Assembly (NCBI GenBank): GCA_018398585.1
Contig: JAGTTD010000009.1
Coordinates: 16,807,193-16,871,192, forward strand
DNA: 64,000 nucleotides
Origin: Simmondsia chinensis
Taxonomy: Eukaryota > Streptophyta > Magnoliopsida > Caryophyllales > Simmondsiaceae
Direction: 5' to 3'
Within the stretch, counting starts at the first letter, position 1; each line of letters starts with the position of its first letter. Of this stretch, positions 22,166 through 33,780 are shown piece by piece. Under the pieces are notes generated by a model. That model saw nothing but the letters and a program-made list of their open reading frames with translations, was not told where the DNA came from and searched no databases. Both the position numbers and the translations under genes were made by a program.

Positions 22166-23291
22166 TAAAAAGAAGGGAATTGACTATGCATGAACTTCAA
22201 ATTCTCCTAGCTAGCTTATGTAGGATCCAAATTAAACCTTCGAATCAAAACCTCCTTCATTGCCTTGCCTTGCTGCTACACCAAGTGAGATCCCAGAACT
22301 ACTGTAGGAGCTTGTATCATTGTTCTATTACTTGCTACTTCTGGAGGCTGGCTTGAACAATCTTTCCCTTCATCCTTGTATCTTTTCAAAAGAGAAACAT
22401 GAAAGAAAGGATGAATAAAAGAATTAGGAGGAAGCTCCAGCATACAAGCCATATTTCCCAATTTCTCTAACACCTTGTAAGGACCAAAGAAGCGAGCCCC
22501 CAACTTGACATTTTTGTGCAATGCCACAAAAGTATACCTGTAAGGTTGGAGCTTGAGATACACCAAGTCTCTAACTGCAAAGGATCTGGCAAGATGCTTC
22601 TTATTAGCATAATACATCATCCTTGACTGAGCTAGCTACAAATTGTCCCTCATTTGCTGAACCAATTGCCTCCTTTGAGAAAGAAGATCATTGACCTCAG
22701 GCACATGAGAAGTTACACCTTGCGGCACCAGGATCGTACCAACGAGACCAGTGCTTAGGGTAGGTGACTGTCATGCTCCTTAGATACTGCTCCACTCATT
22801 GGTTCACTCTCCCAGTTTGTCCATCTGATCGAGGATGGTGTGATGAACATAGAGCAAGAGTAGAACCCATCAACAAAAACAATTCTCGCCAAAATTGACA
22901 AGTGAACATCCTATTCCAGTCAGACACAGTGGATTGAGGCAACCTATGAAATTTGTAGATGTGATCTAGGAAGATCCTCGCCAATTTATCTGCGGAGATG
23001 GGATGACTCAAAGCTATGAAGTGGCTAAACTTTGTAAACCTATCCATGATACCCCATATCACCTCATTGTTCTAAGCCTTTGTAAGCCTTCCAAACAATC
23101 CATACTTATATGTTGGCAGGCTTTGTCAGGAATGGGTAATGGTTGCAGTAGACCTGGGTATTGGACATGATCAGACTTAGTCCTTTGGCAGACATCACAT
23201 TCTTGAACATATTGTCCAACCCCCTTCTTAGCTCCAACCCGGCAAAAGTACTGCTTCAGCCTTTTATACGTCACGTCTATACCGGAGTGTC
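22166..23291 (-). pseudogene. Gypsy C integrase core and C-terminal domain
   Basis: Minus strand. From 23307 downward: SGIDVTYKRLKQYFCRVGAK, CDVCQRTKSDHVQYPG and HISMDCLEGLQ. Then DRFTKFSHFIALSHPISADK, LPQSTVSDWNRMF (second Asp kept) and SSHHPRSDGQTGRVNQ, where the catalytic Glu is Gly. The C-terminal domain at 22276-22620 is open (FAVRDLVYLKLQPYRYTF, VKLGARFFGPYKVLEKLG, SFIHPFFHVSLLKRYKDE). The N-terminal zinc region is beyond insertion D. Confidence 0.9.
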
Positions 23292-25572
23292 TGTAGGGGA
23301 AATACATGAATTTTTGTTGAAAAATAAACTCTGATGGCGACTATTGGGTTCACAGTTATCAACTATGGTCACAACAATAGGCGCCAATTAGAGCACTAAG
23401 AGCAGGAGACTCTTCTCTCTACCTAAGCCCCCGGTCGAAGAGTCACGGTTCGTGACACCTCATGTGCGAGAGTTCCCGAGAATAGGTTTATCTCTATAAA
23501 CCCTTTGCCTTAACACCGGTCGTTGGGATGAATTTCAAAAATTCTATCTAAAGTTTATGCAGCTAAATAGGTTTAGAGTTCATAACTCTAAACCTAGGCT
23601 CGATTAAAAATTTATGATTTTAAATGTACTGACTTAAATTCATAATTTAAATCAACAAATTTAAATTCTCAATTTAGATCTGTAAGCCTTTTACTCTAAT
23701 ACATTGATAACAATATATAAACTTAAATAGGTATAATAACAAATACAGTAAATAAATAGAAAAGCGAGACTAAAATAAGGAGGAAAGAAAAACATACATG
23801 GAATTGCTCCAATTATAAAGAATACCAAGAAAAACGAGACCCCACGATCTTATACACAATGACCTCGAACTACCTGGAGGGTGGGCTCCGAAAAATATTA
23901 AACTGAGGAAAGAAAAATTTCAACGGAAATTTTCTCACCAATTAGGTTTCCGAAACTATTTCTAGAAACCCTAAATAAATTATTTTTGGTTGAATGCCAA
24001 ACCCTTAGAATAGGTACCTCTATTTATAAGAGTGTAACTGATCAAGAAATTTGAAAAATAACTATGTGGGATATGTTGAAAGGTTGCAAAAATGACGCAG
24101 TTTAACTGAATACAGAATCGCGTGCTTTTATTTTTCAAAATTCGCGACATGTGTCGCTTTGTGATTGGTCTGCGTTCTTTCACCATTTTTTTGTACAGTG
24201 CGTGACACATTGCGGGCCATGATTGGCCCGCCTTGTGGCACGCGGATCGTCTAGTGGGACGAGCCAGTCACGTATCATGCGCTGGTTCATCCGATGCAGT
24301 ATATGTTGATGGCACTGTTTAAATGCGATTTTGATTTCTTCTTTTTTTTTTTTTTTGCTTTGTTTCTCACATATAAAAATTCATCTTATAAATTTTAATT
24401 TTCCAAAATTATTTCATTTTATAATTTTTACTTTTTTTTTCATCACATGAATAGTATTTGGCAAAATTAATTTATCCATCTTATGGATAAATAATTCATC
24501 TCATGAATTCTTTAATATTTTTTCAATGGCAATAAATACAAAGGCTTGCATAGGAATCTCAGGGACAATTTAAGTCTAGTTCCAAATGAGTTAAATTAAT
24601 CATCTCATGAAATAATTAAATTATCATTAAATGACACTTAATTCCACTAATGAAATCTCACTACACTCCAGACTTAAATTATTTATTCGATATCTCCCTA
24701 ATAGACTGTATTGATGACAACAACCCCTCCACTAGATGTCCATGACAATGGATAAATATAACCACTACCATTATCCTTCTCACAGCTTCTCCAATAATTA
24801 CCGACTTGCCCTTTACTAAATAATTCATTTATACTTGAACATATTCACAGTATAAATTCCAAATCTCAAACACTTGAAGTACTTTGGCCAAAGATTCTGA
24901 ACTATTCAAATATTTACACATCAACTAAGGGGACATCTGTATCCAATAAGAGACGGTAGATTCCCTATTGAATACCCGATCCTTGTCACTCTTCACAACG
25001 TTGCCTAGTGTACGTGGGATTTCAGTCATTCATTTAGACCTTACTTATAGTACACCAAAGTAACTAACGCTCCATGAACAAGTTCAGAATACTATCAGGA
25101 TTTAGAGTCGTCGTTCAAACAATACAATATGAATTACTCATCTCCGATAGTAGTCTATAAATAAGTAATCCACATGGTCCAACTTAGTGTGTCAATCTTA
25201 TTAAACACACAAACCTAACACTTTTGGATCTCCATCCACATGACCAAGACAAGTCATCTAAAGTGTCACGTTATAGTCTTAACATAAAAATGGTCCAAAC
25301 TTGTCTTCGACTACGAGCCTTTCAAACAACAATCCATACCATTTGTTTCAAGTCTATCTGTGGCTTAGTCTCATAAACCACTTATAACAAACATGTAAAT
25401 TGTAGTCTGAGGACTACACCCATCTCATGGATGTTTAAAAAAAAAAAATCACATGCAGTATATGCTTGCTTACACAAATTTAACTAGGAAACGACTGGGA
25501 CATTAATTTTATTTATTAATTAAAATAATATATCCAGAATAAATCTGAATTTTAGGACATTGTTCCTAATAA
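23292..25572 (-). repeat. 3' LTR of copia D (2281 bp)
   Basis: It begins TGTAGGGGAAATACATG and ends GTTCCTAATA on the plus strand. It aligns along its whole length with the second, split LTR, for example AGGAGACTCTTCTCTCTACC, TTCAAAATTCGCGACA and CCATCCACATGACCAAGACA. The element-strand purine tract CAAGTGGGAGAT follows at 25573-25584. A 12-base palindrome CTTTGGCCAAAG lies at 24882-24893. Confidence 0.9.
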
Positions 25573-26680
25573 TCTCCCACTTGTCCTAAATTTAATTTAT
25601 GACAAAGTCCATACTCACCCCTTTTAAGTTTGAACCAAAGATCTACTGAGCCTAACTCTTAGTGAGTTTAATTACTATATTGTGAAGTCAGCAATACAAT
25701 ATTGCTTGGCATTTCTTTCCCTAATGACTCCCACTCCAAGGGTAAGGACATGTTTAGACGTCTATCATTTTAATCTAATTGGAAGTCTTAAAACAATGTA
25801 TCCAACTGGAATCAACTAGTCACTTTGAATGATCAGCATAGGATCTCTAGTTCTTCTCAAGAACTAGAGAAAACACTTCACTGCCACCTAGTCCATTAGA
25901 CACAGGTTAGACTAACACCTGCTTACTAAACCATAGCATAGCAGACATCAAGTCTCGTGCACAACATGGCATACCTTAGGCTTTCATTGCCAAAGCATAT
26001 GGAATATTCATCAGTTGCTCCTCCTCTTGAGGTGTCCTAGAACACTACTCAAAAGACAGAGGGACTCCATGCTATACCTTGAAAACATATTGTCAATATA
26101 AGTGGCCGGAGAGAGATCCAACACCCTACACTTATGACCTCGCAAAAGCTTAATCCTAAGAGTAGAGCTGACTTCTCCTATGTCTTTCATATTGAGCTAT
26201 CATGACAGCCAAGTCTTTACAGCTAATGACACCCTACATCATTCTCAATGAGTAGTATATCGTTAACATATAACACTAAGAAAGTCACTACTTTCTCCTA
26301 ATATCATTTGTACACGCATGGTTTGAGCAACCGATTGCACAAAACTAGAAGGCTTGATTGCTTCATTGTGGCTAAAAGGATCAGATTCAATGCCACGGTC
26401 AACTACAAAAAGTTCTCGCTATGAACCTGTCAGGTGTCCTGACTATCCTCCCACCACATCTAAGCTCTGGTGTGCCTGGAACATTTTTGTTCCTATCAGT
26501 AGGTGCATCTAATGTATCCACTATGTCTTAAATTGTGTCTAGCTGTTCAGAATTATTGTCATTTTCCATTAATACTATTTTGCTTTTGTTTTTGTAGTTT
26601 ACTTACAAAATTCTGCTCCAAGTGTTTCACATTGTATTTACAAAAGACCTTTTAAATAAAATAAAAAAAATTGTAGAAAA
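25573..26680 (-). pseudogene. Copia D reverse transcriptase and RNase H remnant
   Basis: The minus strand reads VVTFLVLYVNDILLIEND with catalytic box YVND at 26259-26270, so the first Asp is Asn. Downstream are LRYAMLCTRLDVCYAM (about 25960) and FLRRTRDPMLIIQSD (about 25860), the usual text before the copia RNase H. RNase H itself is mostly unreadable. About 900 bp of RT upstream of the box seems deleted. Stops and frameshifts are dense. Confidence 0.75.
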
Positions 26681-27190
26681 AATCATCTCTGTTCCTTTTA
26701 TCTGCAAAACCATTCTGCTGTGGTGTAACCAGAGCAGAAAGATGAGATCTTATCTCATTTGTAGTTAGGAAAAAAAAAACTCACCCAAAAAATATTCACT
26801 ACCTCGATCTGATCAAAGTGACTTAACTTATTTACCTAATAACTTTTAAAATTCAACTTTGTACTCTTTGAACTTTTCAAAAGAGTCCGGCTAATGTCTA
26901 ATTGGGTAAACATATACATATCTTAAGTAATCATCACTAAACGTGATTAAGTACTCATACCCACCTCTTGCCTAAACATGCATTGGTCCACATACATCTG
27001 TGTGAACTAGCTCAAGCAAGTCACCAACTTTGTTGCCTTTACTCTTAAAGACAGACTTGATTATATCTCTTTCTATGCACCATTTGCAGACTGGTAATGA
27101 CCTCAAATCCAAAGCCTCTATCGGTCCATCTTTTACCAGTCGTTGGATCCGGTTCAAATTGGTGTGACCTAAACGTTGGTGTGAGGTGTT
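26681..27190 (-). pseudogene. Copia D integrase remnant
   Basis: The open frame 27157-26972 holds the zinc-binding and early core text: NRIQRLVKDGPIEALDLRSL, CKWCIERDIIKS and LLELVHTDVCGPMHV. Beyond a stop it continues as ARGGYEYLITFSDDYLRY and, after a break, GSEYFLGEF and a LLWLHHSRMVLQIKGTE-type stretch. The order is correct for copia (integrase before RT). Gag is not recognisable. Confidence 0.82.
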
Positions 27191-28192
27191 GGCATTATCA
27201 CTTTCAGGGTGTTTTCTTTTAGAAGATTGAACAAATGAACTTATGTTAGATTCATTTAAACAATTATAAGAATCTTTTTCTAAAATTTAATTAATAAGAT
27301 TTAACTTTTATTTTAAAAATCAAGTTAACATAGACTGTCATATAGTCTATTTTAGAATCTTATTCTAAAATAATTTTAAATAACTTTTATTTAAAATTAA
27401 TACAAATTCACAACTTAGATTATCTTATAATCTAATTTAGAATCTCAATCTAAAAAAAAATTAATTAATAAAATAATTAATGTATAATTATTATATAAAT
27501 CAGTATTGACATCTACACGTCCCAATAAATTTTTTTTTAAAATCCTGACATGATGACGTCAGCACCAGACTGACGCTGACGTCGTCTTTTTTTTATTTTC
27601 TTTTATTTAATTTTAAACTAAAATAATTATTTTAAAATTAATTGAATCTAATCTTATTAGATCAACTTTTATCCATTTTCGTAAAATTAATTGAATCTAA
27701 TCTTATTAGATCAATTTTGTCCGATTTCGTAAATCATGACTGAGAACCTATGATCTCATTATGCGAACAACATAATTACAAATTTATAGGTTGTCCGAAT
27801 TAACGATTAATTTGTTAACAAGTTAAATAGTCACTAAAAACAACCTAGTAAACTATTAAATGTCGTAGCCGATTCAAACAACTTAAATCGATACTTTAAA
27901 TAACCTAATTAACTATTAACTCTTTTAATTGATTTAAATAATTTCAATCGATACTTTAAAATATTCTAATTAACAATTAAATACTTTAATGATTTAAACA
28001 ATCTAAATCACTAATTCAAACAATCATCTGAATTAACTATTAATTCTTTATTGATTTAAACAATTTAAATTGAAGCGTCAAATTAAACCAACTTTCCTTC
28101 TTAATAAAATCTGTATTTTTTTAAATCGCCAATCTATTTATTTCGATCTTATTATACCTAGTCATGTATATTATGAATGTAATCAGAGGATG
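27191..28192 (-). other. AT-rich leader region of copia D
   Basis: Very AT-rich sequence with no readable protein. It contains short repeats such as AATTGAATCTAATCTTATTAG (twice, about 27640-27710) and a series of TTAACTATTAA-like units at 27800-28060. By position it is the element's 5' leader plus degraded gag. Similar AT-rich leader sequence follows the primer site of copia F at 62100-62600. Confidence 0.5.
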
Positions 28193-28204
28193 GCTCTAAT
28201 ACCA
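28193..28204 (-). promoter_or_regulatory. Primer-binding site of copia D (initiator tRNA-Met type)
   Basis: On the element strand it reads TGGTATTAGAGC, one base from the canonical TGGTATCAGAGC complementary to initiator tRNA-Met. It sits two bases from the 5' LTR edge at 28207. Confidence 0.85.
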
Positions 28205-28206
28205 AT

Positions 28207-29024
28207 TGCAGCGAAAATAAATGAATTTTTGTTGAAAAATAAACTCGGATACTGATTATTAGGTTCACAGTTCTCAACTATGGTCACAACAATAGGCACC
28301 TATTAGAGCACTTAGACCAGGAGACTCTTCTCTCTACCTAAGCCCCCAGTTGGAGAGTTACGGTTCCACACACCTCACGTGCGAGAGTTCCCGAGAATAG
28401 GTTTGTCTCTATAAACTCTTTGCTCTAATAGCGGTTGTTGGGATGAATTTCACAAATTCTTCCTAAAGTTTACGCAGCGGAATTTGTTTAGAGTTCATAA
28501 CTCTAAACCTAGGCTCGATTTAGAATTTATGATTTTAAATCTAATGGCTTAAATTCATAATTTAAATTAACAGATCTAAATTCTAAATTTAGATCTACAG
28601 GCCTTTTACTCTAATACGTTCATAACAATACATAAACTTAAATAGGTATAATAACGAATACTATAAATAAATAGAAAAGCGAAACTAAAAGGAGAAAAGA
28701 AGAACATGCCTGTAATTGCTCTAATTATAAAGAATACCAAGAACAACGAGATTCTGCGATCTTCTACGCAATAACCTCGAACTGCCCAGAGGATGGGCTT
28801 CGAAAAAGATTAAACTGAGGGAAAAAAAATTTCAATGGAAATTTTTTTCCCTCCAATTAGGTATCCGAAACTATTTTCAGAAATCCTAAATAATTTATTT
28901 TTGGTTGAATACCAAACCCTTGGTATAGGTACCTCTATTTATAGGAGTGTACCAGAGCGAGAAATTCGTAAAATAACAATGTGGGATATGTTGAAAGGTT
29001 CCAAAAACTACATCGTTTCACTGA
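28207..29024 (-). repeat. 5' LTR of copia D, first part (continues at 35179-36624)
   Basis: It starts TGCAGCGAAAATAAATG and matches 23292-24110 closely. It is cut at 29025 by element E. The rest of the LTR is 35179-36624; the joined length is about 2264 bp against 2281 bp in the other LTR. About 15 bases present in the intact LTR (around 24110-24125) are missing at the junction. Confidence 0.9.
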
Positions 29025-30547
29025 TGATAAGTCTAACTTAGTATATCATTATTTATATCATTTTAATATATTAGTCATTTTTACATCAACTTTTTTCGCT
29101 TTTGTTCGGTTTTGCTCGTTTTGAACTATTTTGCTATTTTCTTGTAAAAGCACCCATTTTATACTAAATCTTGCTAGATTTTATTATTAACATCAATAGA
29201 TAAAAGCAAGATATATCAAATAAATAAAAATAATACAACAACAACAATCCAGTGCCCCAAAAACTCCCGCAAAAGGCGCAAATAATCATCAAAAATCACT
29301 CAAAACTCACGCTTGAAGCAGCAAATACATAAAATAACAGTTTTTTTTTTTGTTTTTTTTTTTTTTTTTTCACTTTGTTTCAGCTGGGCAGCAAATTTTT
29401 ATAGCATTTTATGATTCAATTCATTGTATTTTCTTAAAATATCATAAATATAATCCTTATTTGCAGTTTTGGGCGGTGCTTGAGCAAAGAAATCGCATAA
29501 AATAATGGAAGAATCCAAGTTGTGCAGCTGCCGCAGGATGGAGGAAATCATGATGAGTTTTGATGAATTTTCGCCATTTTCTTGTAAAAGCACCCATTTT
29601 ATCCTAGATCTACCACTACAAATAGGTGAGGTTATAATGTATTGAATCATCAGTTCTACACAAGAAAAAATCACAAAAAAATAGGTAGAGTAGAATTGAG
29701 TGAGGAAGGAGGAAGGAGGGAAGAAAGTTTGGTTTGAAATTTTGTATTTTTAGTTCTTTCTACCCTTGTTCTTTCCTAAGTTCATGAATTTTGTGTTTAT
29801 AATTTCTTATATTAAATTTATCATGAACTAATTTTGTTATTCCAAGGCTACGATGTAGCCTCAGATGTAACATATGCTTATTTCTAATTCAATGCATTCA
29901 ATGTTTTGTTATTGCTTTGTTGAAGTGTTTATCATTGTTCTTCATGAGTCATAATTATTTGATCACCGTTTAGGGCCTATAATAATTCATAATGAGTCCG
30001 AGAGGAGATTTATGATGATTGCTATGGTGATAAGCACTACAAATTGGGCGAATGCTCAAGAGAGATGAACGCGATTTGTGTGGTTTTTAAGTGAAAATCA
30101 TAAAGCTTTAAAAACTCTTTTCTTATTTAAATTCATGCACGAGAGTGATGGGTTAATATGTAAAAGAGCATGCGAAATGTTGCTCGAGACAGAATATTTA
30201 GTAAATTAGGATTTTCAACCATCAACACTGAATAACGACTTGAATAACGAGAATAGAAAGGCGTATTGATGCAACTGGGTGAAATCTGATGCCTTGGATA
30301 TTATTAAATCTTAAAAACTTCATAAAAATCAGTAAGCCACTTTTAAAAATTGGTTAACATATTTTGTTTCTTTTTATTTTATTTTATTTCATATCAACAT
30401 CTCAAATTTCGATCTTTCAAATAGCATTAAAGCTACTAATTTCGGTACTCGCTCAACGACAATCCTTGTGGGAACGATACTCTACTTACTACTTTATTAC
30501 TTGATACGACTAGTGCACTTGCTAACGCATATGCAATGTAAGTATCA
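29025..30547 (+). repeat. 5' LTR of element E (1523 bp)
   Basis: It begins TGATAAGTCTAACTTAG and ends AATGTAAGTATCA just before the primer site. The end segment CTTGTGGGAACGATACTC is typical of Athila-type LTRs. T-rich runs occur at 29340-29370. The ORF at 29399-29674 (minus) is LTR sequence and recurs at 34103-34345. Confidence 0.9.
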
Positions 30548-30553
30548 AGTTTT

Positions 30554-30571
30554 TGGTGCTGTTGCCGGGGA
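30554..30571 (+). promoter_or_regulatory. Primer-binding site of element E (tRNA-Asp type, mutated)
   Basis: TGGTGCTGTTGCCGGGGA differs by two C-to-T changes from the Athila/Tat primer site TGGCGCCGTTGCCGGGGA, which is complementary to tRNA-Asp. It is six bases from the LTR end. Confidence 0.85.
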
Positions 30572-31191
30572 TTATCTCTGTTTGAGTGATATCGTTACCA
30601 ACTAGTTTTGGTGCTAATTTGAAATTGTTAATAATTTGTAAATTTTGTTTAAATTTTAAATAATTTTTTTTTCATTCATTTATTTTATTTGTAAAAATAA
30701 TTCTTAAAAATAAATAAATAAATAAATAAATTCGTAAATACCCCCTAAAAAATTGGTTAGTTTTGTGTTATTTTTCTCATATTTTGTCTTTATTTTCATT
30801 TTATTTTTATTATAAGTTCACTTTGTATGGGTTTTAAAAGTTAGATTTGTTATTTTAAAGTTTTCAAAAACATTAGGATTACTACCCCTTTCTTCCTTAA
30901 AATTTGTGTTTTCTTAAGTTTAAGTTTAGATTATTATATGTTTAGGTTTTCTAATTAATTTAAACTTTATTTTAATTTTTTTATCCACCTATATAAGTTT
31001 CTCAAAGTTAGTTTGTTATTTTTAAGGTTCTTCAAAACATTAGTATTACTACCCCTTTAAAAACTTCGTTTGCAAAGATTGTTGTAATTTTAAAATTTTT
31101 GTTGTTAATTGTATCTTTTCCAAAATTATTTATTCATTTATTTATTTATTTTTTTTTTTGTATTTGAAAAAAAAAAAGGAGAGAGCAAAAA
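30572..31191 (+). other. Leader of element E, no gene seen
   Basis: T-rich, AT-rich sequence with short direct repeats of an ATTAGxATTACTACCCCTTT type (about 30870 and 31040) and an AAATAAATAAATA run near 30705-30730. No coding signal. It is the 5' untranslated leader between primer site and gag. Confidence 0.6.
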
Positions 31192-31950
31192 GTGATGGCT
31201 TGCTACAACTTTATGAGGCGTCAATATCAAGCAGTATTCAATGCATTATCTGCTCAACTTTCGCTAATTCAGGACATGATTGCAGCTTGTGTTCCTAGAT
31301 GTGAATTTTGTGCAGGTAATCACGCTAGTATGGAATGCCAAACGGGTAATAGCTTTTCTTCATCAGGTTTTGAACAATATAACTTTGTGAGACCTCAAAC
31401 TGTACCGAGAAGACAACTGAGCAATCATGAAATTAGTACATTATCTGCTCAACTTTCACAAATTCAAGGACAATTAGATGATATGATTGCTGCTCGTATT
31501 CCTGGATGTGAATTTTGTGTAGGTAACCATGCTAGTATGGAATGTCAATTGGGTAATAGCTTTTTCTCATGGGATTTTTAACAAGAATGCAGCATGTCCG
31601 ATTATAACCAACCTCAGTACAATCCCTACCCTAGCACCTATAAGCAAGAATGGATGGATCCTTCTTGGAATCATCACGAAGCATCTTGGTCACCCACTTA
31701 TCCGTCTCAAGAAATGAATAATGACTTAGAAGAGACATTTAGGGAATTCATGGAAACCGTGAGTGACTTAAAGAAACAAAGAGCCTCCATCCAAAATCCA
31801 GAACCTCAAGTAGGGACTACAATAATGGAACTTTCGAAGAGGTCTAAAGATTCCTTGCCCAGCAATAGCATCACCGATCCAGGGGAGAAAACTAACGCCA
31901 CGGCATTGAGGGATGAAGACGTACTAAAAAACCACCTCAATGTAACATAA
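31192..31950 (+). pseudogene. Athila-like gag remnant with duplicated zinc-knuckle segment
   Basis: Open frames 31192-31581 and 31594-31950 (shifted by one stop) carry C-terminal gag text of Athila elements. The segment with CEFCAGNHASMEC occurs twice (about 31300-31340 and 31508-31550), each preceded by LSAQLS and I(Q)xDMIAA. It has the form C-x2-C-x3-H-x4-C. After it come YNQPQYNPYPSTYKQEWMD and DLEETFREFMETVSDLKKQR. The N-terminal gag and all of pol are missing. Confidence 0.75.
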
Positions 31951-33117
31951 TCCCCTTAGTCAACTTAGAGCCACCAATGACTAAACCTATCTTTACCTAC
32001 TCACCTCCACCAATCATTGAAATAGAATGTCGAGCTTATTTGACATGGTTCGAGATTTTCGAAAACTGATGCCATGGAGAGAAATTGTAGAAAAGATCTG
32101 AAAAGAAAATCCATGTTGTGGCAAATCAGGCTGAAGGATCTCAAGATTAGAGAAGGCAGAGGTCGTCGTGTAAAGAACGGAACAAAGAAGCTGCATGGAA
32201 GGAAATGGTCATCGAGGGCGGATGGTAGAAACTCTATTCTCTTTCAAGACACGGGATAGATCCTCTCAGAATGTCGAGCTAACGACTATAAATTAAGCGC
32301 TTCTTGGGAGGCAACCCAAGTGTTTCTATCTTTATTTATCTAATTTTATTTTTCATTCATTAGTTTTATTTTTCTCATATTTATTTTTGATTAAACAGGT
32401 ATTTTGCAGCAAGTTTGGGGATAGCACAATGTCAATGTGCACCAACAAAAAGCATTCCTCAAATTTGGGAAGTATCTCTCATCCACTTAATCTTTTATTT
32501 CTTTTAATATTAAGGACCATGTTAACTCCAAATTTGGGGGTGGGAAATGTAATTTAAAAAAAAAAATTGCAACAAAATTTTTTTCAAAAAAAGTTTTATA
32601 TTTTATCGTTTTAGAGTCGGCTTCAGTGCCTCCCAGAGTTCGGAGCCTTTGTATGGGGATGTAAATAGTGTCAGCCAAAAAAAAGATTGTCTATTTTCTA
32701 CAGATTAGATCATTAGTCCTAAAAAAAAGGAACACGAACTTATCATCATACTTTTTAAACAATTTTTTTTACTCTTTTTAGCTCGTTTACTCGAACTAGA
32801 TTTGAATAACCTGATAATAACTTGATAATCAATTATTTTTGTGTTCTAGTTGCAAAACACAATCTAATCCAGGGCACTATCTTGATAAAACCATGGCATT
32901 GGACTTCACTAGTTGGCATAGCTGTTATACTTTTCTTTTTGATTAAAAGATGCTCAAATTTGAATGGACTGCTTTAAGATTATCATCTACATAACAAAAT
33001 TTAAAAAGTTAAGCCTAAATCTAACGAAAAATATAAAAAAAAAAAAATGAGAGAGAGGAAAGCATCTCTAGCACCACTATCCCATATAAACAATTTTAAG
33101 ATATATGCTACCCGTTA
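31951..33117 (+). other. Degraded internal region of element E
   Basis: No conserved protein is readable. At 32303-32320 the stretch CTTGGGAGGCAACCCAAG is a perfect 6-bp hairpin with loop AGGCAA. It is a sequence familiar from Athila elements after gag-pol. The rest is A/T-rich with A-runs at 32550-32600 and 33035-33048. Confidence 0.6.
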
Positions 33118-33402
33118 AGAGGGCGTCTCAGTGGTGGCTTCTCTTATATATGGGTCATTGCCCAGGAGTCGGAGCTTGATTCTCATTGAAGATATACTCG
33201 GGAAGTCATAATAGAGGCATCACAGTGGTGGCTTCTCTTGCTTATGGGTCATCGTCCAGGAGTCAGAGCTTGATTCTCGCTGAAGATGTACTCACACGGC
33301 AATATTGGGGATGTTTCAGTGGTGACTTCTCTTATTTATGGGTCATAGCCCAAGAGTCTGAGCTTGATTCTCGCTGTAGATATACTCATGAGTCGAAATT
33401 GA
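33118..33402 (+). repeat. Tandem repeat, three units of about 94 bp
   Basis: The phrase CAGTGGTGGCTTCTCTT starts at 33129 and 33223, and in the form CAGTGGTGACTTCTCTT at 33317, giving a period of exactly 94 bp. Each unit continues with TATGGGTCAT and GAGCTTGATTCTC and ends in a TATACTC- or TGTACTC-like segment. Units differ by scattered substitutions. They sit in the 3' part of element E, before the polypurine tract. Confidence 0.92.
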
Positions 33403-33740
33403 CTTGAGTAAACAAATTTCCCAAAAAACAAAAGAAAAGAAGGAGACAAAAATAATTAGTATTGGGCATACTTGATAAGTCTTCTTATGAGTGGTATGAT
33501 TTTTGTCACCTATTTGGTTTGAATATCTTAAGATTAAAAAGAACGGATAAACTTAATTTGCTTAGCTAACTTTTGAATTCGATTACCTAGGTATTTGACA
33601 GATTTTTCCTTGGAAAGATGATTTTGCCTTTAAAACCTTGAACTTTGTGCCTCAGTTATTTTTCTCTAAAAAGAGTATACTTGCTTTGAATTGTGGAAAA
33701 ATTCTTAAAAAGCATGAGTTCCCATGCTTTAATGTTTAGC

Positions 33741-33780
33741 CTTGCTCGAGGACGAGCAAGATTTAAGTTTGGGGGTATTT
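33741..33780 (+). promoter_or_regulatory. Pre-PPT stem-loop and polypurine tract of element E
   Basis: CTTGCTCG, loop AGGA, CGAGCAAG (33741-33760) is a perfect 8-bp stem. The tract TTTGGGGGTATT (about 33768-33779) follows and the LTR begins at 33781, 20 nt after the stem. The AGGA loop is identical to those of elements G, K and J, though E belongs to a different gypsy lineage. Confidence 0.8.

Noticed and set aside
27640..28060. Repeated AT-rich units as a possible CRISPR array or satellite
   Set aside because: Units are irregular in length and sequence with no fixed spacers; this is AT-rich leader sequence of a plant copia element.
29399..29674. 91-codon minus-strand ORF, repeated at 34103-34345
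   Set aside because: It lies in both LTRs of element E. The repetition comes from the LTRs, not from a gene family.
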